From G963662905 sp963676725 (GTDB lineage: Bacteria; Bacteroidota; Bacteroidia; Bacteroidales; WRLA01), in contig OY781463.1 of NCBI GenBank assembly GCA_963676725.1, forward strand, positions 248,001-312,000: 64,000 nucleotides of DNA, given 5' to 3'. How positions within the stretch are numbered: position 1 is the first letter of the stretch; every line of letters starts with the position of its first letter. Of this stretch, positions 54,462-63,743 are shown one piece after another. The position numbers were made by a program, and so were the translations under genes. A model generated the notes under the pieces. That model was not told the DNA's origin and searched no databases. It was given only the letters and a program-made list of their open reading frames with translations.

Positions 54462-56585
54462 TTATTTCTTTTTAGGCGGTACACTCGGATTATTATTTTC
54501 TGCATCCTTTGGCTCGTCCTCTGTAGCTTCATTTTTCGTGCTGCCGTTTTCCGGTTTTTTTTCACTTTCAGCCAATAGGTTCAAACGCGCCTCTTCACGC
54601 AGTTTTAAGAGCATATCTTTTTCTTTTCGCTCGCTTTCTTCACGTTCAAAGCTTCTTTTGCCGAAGATTTTTTCTACATCTTCACGGAAAATCACTTCTC
54701 TTTCCAGAAGTCGTTCTGCTAATAAACTTACCTTTTCTTTATTATCCCTTAGGATTTCAAGAGCGCGTGTATAAGCTGATTCAGATAAAATGCTTATTTC
54801 TTCATCAATAATCTGCGCAGTTTTTTCACTAAAGGGCTTTTGGAATGAATATTCAGCCTGTCCTGTAGAGTCGTAATAGGAAATATTCCCGATCCTTTTG
54901 TTCAGGCCAAAATAAACAACCATATTGTAGGCTTGTTTTGTAACTTTTTCCAGATCATTTAGTGCACCGGTCGAAATTTCGCCAAAATTAACCTCTTCAC
55001 TTGCTCTTCCGCCTAATGCGGCTGTCATTTCATCAAACATTTGATTAAATGTTGTTATCTGGCGTTCGTCAGGAAGATACCATGCCGCACCAAGGCTTTT
55101 TCCCCTGGGTACAATAGTTACCTTTACCAAAGGATGTGCATACTCAAGCAACCAACTAATGGCTGCATGACCGGCTTCATGATAGGCTATTACCTTCTTT
55201 TCATGGCTGGTAATAATTTTATTTTTCTTCTCAAGTCCGCCAATAATCCGATCAATAGCGTCTGTAAAATCTTGTTTTTCAATAAGTTTTTTATTGCTAC
55301 GTGCGGCAATCAAAGCGGATTCATTACATACATTTGCAATATCTGCACCTGAAAAGCCGGGAGTTTGTTTTGCTAAGAAATCAATATCAACAGTATCTGT
55401 ATCAATTTTAAGAGGCTTCATATGAACACGGAAAATAGCCCTGCGCTCATCAATATCAGGAAGCTCAACATGTATTTGCCTGTCAAAACGTCCTGCGCGT
55501 AATAATGCACGGTCGAGTACGTCTGCACGGTTTGTTGCTGCGAGGATAATAACACCTGTATTTACCGAGAAGCCATCCATTTCTGTAAGGAGCTGATTTA
55601 ATGTATTTTCGCGTTCGTCATTTGCTCCAGTCATTTGGTTTTTCCCCCGAGCACGGCCAATGGCATCAATTTCATCAATAAAAATGATACAAGGAGATTT
55701 TTCTTTGGCTTGTTTAAACAGATCCCTAACCCTTGATGCGCCAACACCCACAAACATCTCAACGAAATCTGATCCGGACAGGGAGAAAAATGGAACCTGA
55801 GCCTCGCCGGCAACTGCCTTTGCCAGAAGGGTTTTTCCTGTTCCGGGAGGGCCTACAAGTAGGGCTCCTTTAGGGATTTTACCTCCAAGGTTGGTGTATT
55901 TGTTCGGGTTCTTAAGGAAATCAACGATCTCCATAATTTCAACTTTAGCTTCATCAAGTCCTGCAACATCATTAAAATTTACAGAGACCTTTGTGTCTTT
56001 ATCAAAGAGTTGGGCTTTTGATTTACCAATATTGAAAATTTGTCCACCTCCCGCACCGCCACGGCTCATCATGCGCATAATAAAGAACCAAACACCAATA
56101 AGAATTAAAATGGGAAAAATATATCCTATAATTTCTCCGCCCCAATTTCTTCGGTTTTCATATTTTACAAAAATCCGATCCCCTTCCGGGATATTCTCCT
56201 GTGCTTGGGCAATTTTGGTTTCAAAATTATCAACAGGGCCTATAACATACACATAATCAGGCTTTTTTATGTCGGACATAAAACTTTTATTGTCCGTTTT
56301 TTCACTGGTTTTTAGATAAATCTCTGCCTTTTCTTTGTTCACCAAAATAATCTTGCTGATACCGCCATCGCGCAATAGATTTTTGATTTCTTGCCAATCG
56401 GCTGTTTTTACATTGTCATCCCAATTAAAAAAGTTGAAAATAATAAAGATGCCTGCCAAAATAGCATAGATCCAATAAAAATTAAATTTGCCTTTCCCTT
56501 TGTTGTTGGGATTAAAAGGGTTTTGTGATTTGTTTTCCCTTTGGCTATTTTGTTCGTTATGATTTTTTTTCTCTTCGTTTGCCAT
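54462..56585 (-). CDS. ftsH: ATP-dependent zinc metalloprotease FtsH
   Basis: From ATG 56585 (MANEEKKNHNEQN) the protein has 707 residues, with two membrane helices (FYWIYAILAGIFIIFNFFN; IIGYIFPILILIGVWFFIM) flanking a periplasmic segment. AAA elements are GPPGTGKTLLAKAVAGEA (Walker A), IIFIDEIDAIGRARG (Walker B) and RADVLDRALLRAGRFDRQI (SRH). The zinc site is HEAGHAAISWLL. It degrades misfolded membrane proteins and regulators. An earlier start at 56642 would extend into rsfS and is unlikely. The C-terminal tail is Glu/Lys-rich. Confidence 0.97.
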   Translation of the reverse strand: MANEEKKNHNEQNSQRENKSQNPFNPNNKGKGKFNFYWIYAILAGIFIIFNFFNWDDNVKTADWQEIKNLLRDGGISKIILVNKEKAEIYLKTSEKTDNKSFMSDIKKPDYVYVIGPVDNFETKIAQAQENIPEGDRIFVKYENRRNWGGEIIGYIFPILILIGVWFFIMRMMSRGGAGGGQIFNIGKSKAQLFDKDTKVSVNFNDVAGLDEAKVEIMEIVDFLKNPNKYTNLGGKIPKGALLVGPPGTGKTLLAKAVAGEAQVPFFSLSGSDFVEMFVGVGASRVRDLFKQAKEKSPCIIFIDEIDAIGRARGKNQMTGANDERENTLNQLLTEMDGFSVNTGVIILAATNRADVLDRALLRAGRFDRQIHVELPDIDERRAIFRVHMKPLKIDTDTVDIDFLAKQTPGFSGADIANVCNESALIAARSNKKLIEKQDFTDAIDRIIGGLEKKNKIITSHEKKVIAYHEAGHAAISWLLEYAHPLVKVTIVPRGKSLGAAWYLPDERQITTFNQMFDEMTAALGGRASEEVNFGEISTGALNDLEKVTKQAYNMVVYFGLNKRIGNISYYDSTGQAEYSFQKPFSEKTAQIIDEEISILSESAYTRALEILRDNKEKVSLLAERLLEREVIFREDVEKIFGKRSFEREESERKEKDMLLKLREEARLNLLAESEKKPENGSTKNEATEDEPKDAENNNPSVPPKKK

Positions 56586-56605
56586 TAAAAGCTGTTTTAA
56601 ACCAT

Positions 56606-56974
56606 TTATTCTGAGTAACGCTGAATTAATGCGTCTGCCCATAATTCTTCAAGCTTATAAAATTTTCTTTTCGTATTCAAGAAGATATGTACTACAATAT
56701 CTGAATAGTCTAACAAAATCCATTCCGCATTGTTGTAGCCTTCCACAAACCAAGGGTTTTCACCAAAGCCTTTTTTTATTTTTTCATCAATAAAATCGGC
56801 GATCGCTTGGGATTGAGCTGCAGAGTCTGCAGAACAAATAATAAAAAATTCGCTTACTGAATTGTCTATATTGCTGAAATCTAGTGAAATAATGTCTTCG
56901 CCCTTCTTGTCCTGAATGGCTTCAACAATGGTGTTGATGCGTTCTTTTATATTTTTTCCTGAAGTTTGCTTCAT
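56606..56974 (-). CDS. rsfS: Ribosomal silencing factor RsfS
   Basis: The 122-residue protein is of family length, with the Iojap-like signature EFFIICSADSAAQSQAIADFI, GFGENPWFVEGYNNAEWILLDYSDIVVHIF and YKLEELWADA. RsfS binds L14 and blocks subunit joining under starvation. It is the first gene of the ftsH operon; the ftsH start lies 20 nt downstream of its stop. Confidence 0.95.
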   Translation of the reverse strand: MKQTSGKNIKERINTIVEAIQDKKGEDIISLDFSNIDNSVSEFFIICSADSAAQSQAIADFIDEKIKKGFGENPWFVEGYNNAEWILLDYSDIVVHIFLNTKRKFYKLEELWADALIQRYSE

Positions 56975-57098
56975 AGAATTTTTTTATGAGTTCATTGTTA
57001 ATTTGTAAAATGTTCCTAAAATTATTAGATTTTTGCAAAAATAAGTATTTTTAGTGGATAGAAAGTACTGACACAATTACAGTTTAACGAAATTTAGC

Positions 57099-57866
57099 AT
57101 GAATATTTCATATTGCGGGATTACTTGGTTGTACGAATATTCTGAGATCTTGATCTCAACCAATGATGCAATAAAAAAACACCCGCAATTTTCCCATAGA
57201 CCATTGATTATTAGTTGTGCTTATCAATCAGGAGGAAAAGGCCAGGGGGCATCCTCTTGGGAAAGTGCTCCAGGCGAAAATATTTTAATAAGCCTTTCTT
57301 ATAAGCCTGAACAGATGAAGGCTGCCAAACAATTTTCTTTCAGTATCGCAATTGCTTTGTCAATCGTAGATTTTTTAATAGAATGTATGCCTGATGCACA
57401 AAAAAGGATACGAATAAAGTGGCCAAACGATATTTATATAGACGATAATAAAATTTGTGGCATTCTGATCGAACATCAAATTCGGGGGGAAGATGTTCAT
57501 CAAAGCATAGCAGGAATTGGTGTCAATATCAATCAAATGGTTTTTCTGTCTGATGCCCCAAATCCAACATCATTAAGAAAATACTCCGGGCAAAAATGGG
57601 CGATTGAGGATTTACGACATCGTTTACTTCAAAAAATATCCAAGCGTCTTACAGAACTAGATCATGGTTTCCCGGAATTTCAGAAAGAAATTTATCTGAA
57701 AAAATTATATCGTTCGAAGGGGTTTTGGCCCTTTCTCTATATGGGCGAAAGCATATATGCCAAAATTACAGGAATTGATGAATATGGCCAGCTTCAATTC
57801 ATCACGAGTGACAACAAAAAAAACACGGCAGCAATGAAAGAGATTGCATTTATTCTCCCGAAATAA
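57099..57866 (+). CDS. birA: Biotin-[acetyl-CoA-carboxylase] ligase (BirA, no DNA-binding domain)
   Basis: The 255-residue monofunctional biotin protein ligase lacks the N-terminal HTH of E. coli BirA, so it cannot act as a biotin repressor. The catalytic domain has QSGGKGQGASSWES, the adenylate-binding loop, then IRIKWPNDIYIDDNKICGILIE with the conserved Lys, and GIGVNINQM. The C-terminal SH3-like domain is about 200-255. It is divergent from rsfS and overlaps the 3' end of the SRPBCC gene by 17 nt. Confidence 0.95.
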   Translation: MNISYCGITWLYEYSEILISTNDAIKKHPQFSHRPLIISCAYQSGGKGQGASSWESAPGENILISLSYKPEQMKAAKQFSFSIAIALSIVDFLIECMPDAQKRIRIKWPNDIYIDDNKICGILIEHQIRGEDVHQSIAGIGVNINQMVFLSDAPNPTSLRKYSGQKWAIEDLRHRLLQKISKRLTELDHGFPEFQKEIYLKKLYRSKGFWPFLYMGESIYAKITGIDEYGQLQFITSDNKKNTAAMKEIAFILPK

Positions 57867-58257
57867 ATGATTTTTGCAATTCATCAGCAAGGAGGTTCAC
57901 AAAATTGTTTAATGGACGCTTTGCCATCATCGCCATCATCGGGTTTAAATCTGCATCGAGATGAAATTGTGCTTCAGTTTCGTTTGAACCTAAAGGTGTT
58001 AAGGCTATTTTTAGTTTTACTTTGATTTTGTTTTTTTCTGTGGATTGATACAAAACAAAATCCCCTTCCTGATGTTCCTGCATTTCCAAGTGCATATCAG
58101 TAAGCCCTTCAATGGTGAAAAAACAATAATTCCCTTCTGATGACCAGTTTTTGATTTGTGAAGGTAGGATTTTACCGAAATTATCCGGTAAAGCAATAAA
58201 AGCCGAAATTATCTCGGCTTTTGTGTTGATTAATACTCTTTTACTTTCGATGTGCAT
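57850..58257 (-). CDS. SRPBCC-fold (START/CoxG-like) protein
   Basis: A 135-residue soluble protein with the helix-grip pattern: RVLINTKAEIISAFIALPDNF at the start, beta strands, and a long C-terminal helix (MAKRPLNNFVNLLADELQKSF). The family binds hydrophobic ligands; no ligand can be named. It lies 4 nt after pyrE, so is cotranscribed with it, and it is convergent with birA. Confidence 0.82.
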   Translation of the reverse strand: MHIESKRVLINTKAEIISAFIALPDNFGKILPSQIKNWSSEGNYCFFTIEGLTDMHLEMQEHQEGDFVLYQSTEKNKIKVKLKIALTPLGSNETEAQFHLDADLNPMMAMMAKRPLNNFVNLLADELQKSFISGE

Positions 58258-58261
58258 ATGC

Positions 58262-58906
58262 TTATTTTCCCCAGCTGTCTGGATTTTCGCGCCAGTTGAT
58301 CAGCTTGTTAATTTCGTTTGAAGTAACATATTTTTCTTCAACTGCTTGTTCAATAAGGGTATCGTAATCGGATAATGTGAAAAATGGGCATTTTGCTTCC
58401 GCAAAACGTTTCTCAGAAATTTTAAAACCATATGTAAAAATCGCAACAAGCCCTTTTACATTACAACCTGCATCGCGCAGGGCTTCAACTGCTTTCAGGC
58501 TGCTGCCACCAGTTGAAATCAGGTCTTCAACTACAACAACAGATTGTCCCTCTTCAATTACCCCTTCAATTTGATTTCCCAGACCGTGTTTTTTTTCTGT
58601 GGCACGCACATAAACAAAAGGAAGGCCAATATCTTGGGCAACCAAAGCTCCTTGGGCAATTCCGCCTGTAGCAACGCCGGCAATAACATCAATATTGCCA
58701 AATTCTTCTGCAATTAAGCGAACAAATTCCTGACGAATATAGGTTCGGATCTTATGGTAAGATAAGGTTTTTCTATTATCACAGTAAATTGGTGATTTCC
58801 ATCCTGATGCCCAGGTGAATGGGTTTTTGGTGTCAAGTTTTATCGCTTTTATTTGTAATAAATACTTGGCAATTACTCTTCCTGATTCAGGTTTATTTGA
58901 AGACAT
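58262..58906 (-). CDS. pyrE: Orotate phosphoribosyltransferase
   Basis: The 214-residue protein has the PRPP-binding motif VVVVEDLISTGGSSLKAVEAL and the family sequences FTWASGWKSPIYCDNR and IDVIAGVATGGIAQGALVA, with the catalytic-loop Lys in RATEKKHGLGNQIEG. It converts orotate and PRPP to OMP in pyrimidine synthesis. It is first in a two-gene unit with the SRPBCC protein. Confidence 0.97.
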   Translation of the reverse strand: MSSNKPESGRVIAKYLLQIKAIKLDTKNPFTWASGWKSPIYCDNRKTLSYHKIRTYIRQEFVRLIAEEFGNIDVIAGVATGGIAQGALVAQDIGLPFVYVRATEKKHGLGNQIEGVIEEGQSVVVVEDLISTGGSSLKAVEALRDAGCNVKGLVAIFTYGFKISEKRFAEAKCPFFTLSDYDTLIEQAVEEKYVTSNEINKLINWRENPDSWGK

Positions 58907-59196
58907 TGATTCTGTTTTTTTGTGATTAATTGCTTTTCTATTTAGAATAGAAACCAGTGCAAATATATGAATAATTCATGATGTTCATGACCAATGATTT
59001 TTTCAAAAATATAGACTTGTGACAGAATGCTTCCAACACATAGGTGGTTATAGGCTTTCTAACAATGAACGGGTCTTTTTAGAATCTTTTTAAATAGTAA
59101 TGGCGCTCGTCTTGATGCGAGTAATAAACGATTCCCTGCAATAAATATTATTCATCGCTCGGAAGATATTAATTGGGCTTGTATTATGAAATCGCA
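58907..59196. other. Gene-free stretch upstream of pyrE
   Basis: AT-rich, no gene recognised. It must include the pyrE promoter. It leads into the nested inverted repeat on its right. Confidence 0.6.
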
Positions 59197-59594
59197 TTTT
59201 TCTAGTATGAGGTGTTCAATTGAGTACTTAGGCTAAGCAATGAAATTCAGTATATTTCAATGAATGTTGTTTTAGATTTCTCCCTCGGTCATCTTATGTT
59301 TTTAATTTAATGAGTGTTCTATATCAAAAAGAATATAAAACACTGTAACTAAGAAAAATGACCTCAGTCGAAAAGACAAGATGGTGAAATATAGATAGAC
59401 AAAAGTGGCGCGCGGACATATATATTTTAAAGTTATTGTGTCCGCGCGCCACTTTTGTCTGCTCCCTAACGAATCCTGTCTTTTCGACCAAGGGATCAAA
59501 ACGAAGTGAAGATCCTGCGGGAGAAATCTAATTATTAATATAACAACCGATTAGGTTAAGTATTTATTTGAACACCTCAATTTCTAGTAAAAAG
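59197..59594. mobile_element. MITE-like nested inverted-repeat element
   Basis: A roughly 398-bp imperfect palindrome built of nested pairs. Outer ends about 40 bp are alignable (gaggtgttcaa with ttgaacacctc). Inside are tagatttctccc (59273-59284) / gggagaaatcta (59519-59530), gtcgaaaagaca (59367-59378) / tgtcttttcgac (59477-59488), and a perfect 21-bp pair (59398-59418 / 59439-59459) around a 20-nt AT-rich centre. The inner pair contains gtggcgcgcggac, much GC-richer than its surroundings. There is no transposase gene and no credible coding frame. The agatttctccc motif is reminiscent of dispersed Bacteroidota intergenic repeats (recalled, not checked). Confidence 0.8.
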
Positions 59595-59642
59595 CAGTTA
59601 AATTTGCATTGCATTAAGCTATTTACCTAAAAATCGTGCATT

Positions 59643-60104
59643 ATGAGTAAGATTGCAGTTTTTCCAGGTTCTTTCGATCCCATAACTATTGGACATCATT
59701 CGGTTATTATGCGTGCCCTTCCTTTATTTGATAAAATTATCCTTGCTATTGGACAAAATTCCGAGAAACATAATTTTTATCCTGTAGAGAAGCGGATGAA
59801 TTGGATTAATACTCTTTATTCCGATCAGCCAAAAATTGAAGTGAGCGTTTATCAAGGCCTGACCGTGGATTATTGCAAGAAAACGGGCGCAAACTATATT
59901 CTGCGGGGATTAAGAACTTCGGCCGATTTCGAGTTTGAAAGAAGTATTGGCCAAACCAATAAGAAATTATACGATGGAATTGAGACTGTTTTTATGTTAA
60001 CCCTTCCTGAACATACATTTATCAGCTCCTCTGTCGTTAGGGATATTGTACGTCATGGGGGAGATGCATCTGTTTTTGTTCCTGCATGTGTTCAACTTAA
60101 ATAA
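59643..60104 (+). CDS. coaD: Phosphopantetheine adenylyltransferase
   Basis: The 153-residue enzyme has the nucleotidyltransferase signature FPGSFDPITIGHHSVI ((T/H)xGH) and the family motifs LRGLRTSADFEFE and FISSSVVRDIVRHGGD. It makes dephospho-CoA from 4'-phosphopantetheine and ATP. The stop codon overlaps the start of the next gene (TAATG), implying translational coupling. Confidence 0.97.
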   Translation: MSKIAVFPGSFDPITIGHHSVIMRALPLFDKIILAIGQNSEKHNFYPVEKRMNWINTLYSDQPKIEVSVYQGLTVDYCKKTGANYILRGLRTSADFEFERSIGQTNKKLYDGIETVFMLTLPEHTFISSSVVRDIVRHGGDASVFVPACVQLK

Positions 60105-61570
60105 TGCCTATGTTTCGAAAATTGTTTTTATTGCCGCTTCTTTTAATAATTGCCGGCGCAACAGGTTTTTCACAGAATGTGATTATTACGGGAAATTTAC
60201 CCGGGGCAGAGGGTGAAACAATTAGCCTTTATGCTTACGATGATTATGTTAGTGGTCATATGGCTTTATTGCAAATAGATACAATTGCTGTTGATGCGGG
60301 TTTTTCTTTCTCCGTCCCTGTGCGCCAAATCAGGGAATTTGTCGTTGAATGCCGTTTTAAAAAAGATTATTTTTTTGTCCTTCCAAAAGCATCCTATGTT
60401 TTAGAAGCGGATACATTTATTTATAATGATCGTTATAATTATTTTCTTCATGAGAAAAATATCGGTTTTCGTATTCATGAGGATCTTGCTGAATGGCCAA
60501 TAAATGCTTCAGTTAGAGATTTTTCTATTGCAAAGTCAGATTATATTGCCAATCATTTGAAAGGGATTTTCAGGGATCGTAATTCACTGTTTCTTGATTC
60601 ACTAAAAATGATTACAGACAGTTTGCCTGATTTTAATAGTGATTACCTGAATGCTTTTCGGGATTACTCCCTGGCTGATGTGATTACTCAAAGTAGAAGT
60701 CGAAAAAGAGCAGAGATATTTGAAAAATTTATTGATGGACAAACCATCCGCTACAGCAATCCTGCTTATATGGATTTTTTTAAAGGCTTTTTTGATAAAT
60801 TTTTACTGACCGGTTCAAAAAATTATGGACAAGGGGTTTTGAAAGTGCCTATAAATGAAAATCATGATTTTCAGGCTCTTATGGATACACTCGGTAGGGA
60901 TAGTATGCTGCGTAATGAAAAAATTAGGGAATTGGTTTTTCTCTGTAATTTTAGTGAGTTATACCAGCATCCTCTTTTTAATAAAGAAGCGTTGCAAATG
61001 ATTGCGCAACAAATGATTGAGCAGAGCGATTTTCCTGAGCACCGTTTAATTATGACCAATGTGCTCCGAAAACTGCAGCGTTTTGAGCCCGGTCAAAAAG
61101 CCCCCGAATTAAATGGCTTCGATTGTTCAGGAAACCCATTGTCATTATCCGATTTTCATTCAAAATATATTGTTATTGCTTTTTTGAAAAATTGGTGTCA
61201 GAAATGCCTGATGGATCTGGGTCTTATCAGTAAAATGATTGAAAAACAAGAGGGTAGAATAAAACTTCTTGTCGTGTCAGCTGATCAGAACGATTCTGAT
61301 TTTAAATGGTTGTGCTCAAAATATGGCGAACAATACCCATTACTTTATATTGGCGATGATGTTTCAATGATTCATGATTGGGCAGTACATAATTATCCGC
61401 TTTATGCTCTTATCGACACATCCGGGAATATTATTCAATATCCGGCCAAAGCCCCTTTGCAAGGAATGGAAGCTGAATTATCCAAAATTATGCGTGTGTT
61501 GAATCAGAAAGATCGGGACGAGAAAGCAAAAAAGAGGGAGTTCAGGCCTGAGGGTTTTGAAAAATACTAA
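60104..61570 (+). CDS. Exported thioredoxin-fold (TlpA-like) protein with long N-terminal domain
   Basis: The 488-residue protein has a signal peptide (MFRKLFLLPLLLIIAGATGFSQ). A beta domain of about 100 residues follows (NVIITGNLPGAEGETISLYAYDD), like the DUF4369 domain of Bacteroidota thiol proteins, then a helical middle region. The C-terminal thioredoxin domain (about 330-465) begins PGQKAPELNGFDCSG and has the redox motif WCQKC in FLKNWCQKCLMDLG. A cis-Pro-type region is VHNYPLYALID. It is probably a periplasmic disulfide reductase. The gene overlaps coaD by 1 nt and the convergent rsmD by 29 nt. Confidence 0.88.
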   Translation: MPMFRKLFLLPLLLIIAGATGFSQNVIITGNLPGAEGETISLYAYDDYVSGHMALLQIDTIAVDAGFSFSVPVRQIREFVVECRFKKDYFFVLPKASYVLEADTFIYNDRYNYFLHEKNIGFRIHEDLAEWPINASVRDFSIAKSDYIANHLKGIFRDRNSLFLDSLKMITDSLPDFNSDYLNAFRDYSLADVITQSRSRKRAEIFEKFIDGQTIRYSNPAYMDFFKGFFDKFLLTGSKNYGQGVLKVPINENHDFQALMDTLGRDSMLRNEKIRELVFLCNFSELYQHPLFNKEALQMIAQQMIEQSDFPEHRLIMTNVLRKLQRFEPGQKAPELNGFDCSGNPLSLSDFHSKYIVIAFLKNWCQKCLMDLGLISKMIEKQEGRIKLLVVSADQNDSDFKWLCSKYGEQYPLLYIGDDVSMIHDWAVHNYPLYALIDTSGNIIQYPAKAPLQGMEAELSKIMRVLNQKDRDEKAKKREFRPEGFEKY

Positions 61571-62084
61571 AATTCACCTTGCCGTATTTTCTATGTTCCC
61601 TAAAACCTTGGATTTTATGTGATTCCCAATTGAATGGGTGTTCCACAATAAGCCAACCTCCCGTTTTTAGAAGTCCGCCTTTGAATACAAGTTCAGGGAT
61701 TAGATCGTATTCTTTTAAATCATACGGAGGGTCGGCAAAAATTAAATCATAGGATGCTTTGATCCTTTTTAAAAAAACGAAGACATTGGAGCGTATAGGC
61801 CTGATGGATGAAAAATCCATTTTTTCAACGGTTTCCCCAACAAATTTAATGCATCGTGCATCGATGTCAACACTATCTACAGAGAGCGCCCCTCTTGAGG
61901 CCAACTCATAAGTAATGTTTCCTGTTCCGGTAAAAAGATCCAGGCAATGCAATTCTTCAATATCAAAATGGTTTTCAATAATATTGAATAAGCCTTCTTT
62001 GGCAACATCAGTTGTTGGACGAACAGGTAGCCCTTTAGGTGCTTGGATGCGTCTTGATTTATGAGTGCCCCTGATTATACGCAT
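61542..62084 (-). CDS. rsmD: 16S rRNA (guanine-966-N2)-methyltransferase RsmD
   Basis: The 180-residue methyltransferase has the family start MRIIRGTHKSRRIQAPKGLP and VRPTTDVAKEGLFNII. The SAM-binding loop is LDLFTGTGNITYELASRGA and the catalytic motif is FADPPYDL. It modifies G966 of 16S rRNA. It overlaps the DUF3822 gene by 10 nt, the usual neighbour in Bacteroidota. Confidence 0.96.
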   Translation of the reverse strand: MRIIRGTHKSRRIQAPKGLPVRPTTDVAKEGLFNIIENHFDIEELHCLDLFTGTGNITYELASRGALSVDSVDIDARCIKFVGETVEKMDFSSIRPIRSNVFVFLKRIKASYDLIFADPPYDLKEYDLIPELVFKGGLLKTGGWLIVEHPFNWESHKIQGFREHRKYGKVNFSIFQNPQA

Positions 62085-62950
62085 GAAACAGTATTTAAAA
62101 GTGAAAAGTATAAATGCTCAGGGATTTCATCAAAGAAATAGGAATATTTTAAAGAGTTGTTCCGTTGAATAAAATTGCTAAACCGAATATATTTTTCGAG
62201 GATTTTATGCAGTGAACTGTCCCGCATCATATCCCCGGAAATAAGTACACGATCTGTTTCCGGATCGAGTGACCTTTGTTCAAAAACAAAGAGCAGATAA
62301 TAGATAAAGTCTTCTTTTGTGTGGAATTCAAAGCTGTTGCAGAACCGAAGCTTTTTGCCTTCAAAGATGAGCAGGTCGAAAACCCTATTGCGAATATTCA
62401 CAAAGATGTTTTTCTTTTGATCGGCTGCGGGTAAGTGTTTGTGTATGCTGTCAATCAGACAACTGCTGTGGTGTTTGATGATAAAACGATCGTAAAAGAG
62501 TTCTTTGGCAAGCCGCTTTATGTTTGAATCGAGCGAATAGGTGTTAACAACATCACCGGCAAGTAAGAGGTCGTAATAGAGCTCTTGTGTGTCCGTTTGT
62601 GCGCCGATAAGTTTCGAATAATCTGCCAGCTTCTCTTCGTCGAAGAAATGTGCAGGAATCAGTGTACTGCTAGCAGATGAGCTGATAATCAGTACTTTTT
62701 TATAAAAAAGCGCGGAAAGGGGATGTTCCAACCAATAATTCTGGAATTCGGCAGGCAGTTGTTTAAGGTCTTCATTTTTTCCTTGCAAACTACAGCGGTT
62801 CAAAGCCTTAAATTTATGCTGTGTTTGATCAAATACACAAAAAGAAAATCCATCCTTTTCAAAAAGGATGGATAATATAAAATTTTGATTTTCAGGCGAA
62901 TTAAGGCTTTCGTCGTGACGATTAACTAATTCGTGAATGCGTCCCTGCAT
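62075..62950 (-). CDS. DUF3822 family protein
   Basis: The 291-residue soluble protein resembles the Bacteroidota family DUF3822, which has an actin/hexokinase-like fold (NFILSILFEKDGFSFCVFD at the start; KNIFVNIRNRVFDLLIFEGKKL and DFIYYLLFVFEQ in the second half). The function is unknown. It lies 5 nt after the upstream gene and overlaps rsmD, so is part of a three-gene operon. Confidence 0.88.
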   Translation of the reverse strand: MQGRIHELVNRHDESLNSPENQNFILSILFEKDGFSFCVFDQTQHKFKALNRCSLQGKNEDLKQLPAEFQNYWLEHPLSALFYKKVLIISSSASSTLIPAHFFDEEKLADYSKLIGAQTDTQELYYDLLLAGDVVNTYSLDSNIKRLAKELFYDRFIIKHHSSCLIDSIHKHLPAADQKKNIFVNIRNRVFDLLIFEGKKLRFCNSFEFHTKEDFIYYLLFVFEQRSLDPETDRVLISGDMMRDSSLHKILEKYIRFSNFIQRNNSLKYSYFFDEIPEHLYFSLLNTVSCV

Positions 62951-62955
62951 ATCGT

Positions 62956-63555
62956 TTATTCCCAGTTACCATCTGTAGAAACTTCCTCCATTGATCCAAC
63001 TTTTAGACCGGGGAACTTATCAATCTGAATTGCTTTGTCGTTCAGGTTTCGAATCATTTGTTCATCCAGACCGGCAAGAATATCTGAGTTAAGGGCTTTT
63101 GCCTCAAAAACGGGTACGGTATAGCCGCCTTTATTTATATTGCCGGCATCTAATGTAAACCTAGTGTTGTTTGGCGCAAACGGAATAATCGATAAATGCT
63201 TCGCAGTGAAGTTTGTTTTATTGCCAAAGAGCGAATCCAAAGCTGAAACAAAACCAATTGTGTCTTTGATAGAACGGGTAAATGTTGTGTCTTCCGGATC
63301 CGGAACCATTTTTACGACCGGAATTTGGAAGGTGTCCAGAAACATAATCAGCGTGTCAAAATCGGCAGCATATCTTTCATTCGCTGTCTTGAATATTCGC
63401 TGAGCTTCACGGATCTCTTTTAAGCGTTCGATAACAGTTACATAACGCTTGTCTTTCTCTTTGTTGAAACGAACAGGGGTCATAACGCTTTCATAAATAA
63501 TATAAACAAGCGCTAAAATTAAAACAGTAAGGAGTAATTTGATGACAATTTTCAT
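62956..63555 (-). CDS. Conserved membrane-anchored hypothetical protein (pilin-like architecture)
   Basis: A 199-residue protein with one N-terminal helix (IVIKLLLTVLILALVYIIYES) and a soluble region outside the membrane. The segment ERLKEIREAQRIFKTANERYAADFDTLIMFL resembles the start of type II/IV pseudopilins, in which a long helix is followed by a globular beta part, but no prepilin peptidase site is visible. I do not recognise a function. It is first in the operon with the DUF3822 gene and rsmD. Confidence 0.7.
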   Translation of the reverse strand: MKIVIKLLLTVLILALVYIIYESVMTPVRFNKEKDKRYVTVIERLKEIREAQRIFKTANERYAADFDTLIMFLDTFQIPVVKMVPDPEDTTFTRSIKDTIGFVSALDSLFGNKTNFTAKHLSIIPFAPNNTRFTLDAGNINKGGYTVPVFEAKALNSDILAGLDEQMIRNLNDKAIQIDKFPGLKVGSMEEVSTDGNWE

Positions 63556-63743
63556 GCTGAATAGGTTTTTATGTAGTGCAAAATTAAAATATTTTAAACA
63601 AAATGAAACACTTTTTCATGCGATTAACTTAATTTAGACAGTATAAACTGTTAATCACAAATTTTAGTATTTTTTTCATCGATAAATTACTGTGTATCCG
63701 GTGCTGTATTTTGCCATTTATTAGGTGAAAAATACCTAAGTAT

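Noticed and set aside
59302..59499. A 65-codon minus-strand frame inside the nested inverted repeat
   Set aside because: It lies across the palindrome and its composition follows from the repeat; no family features.
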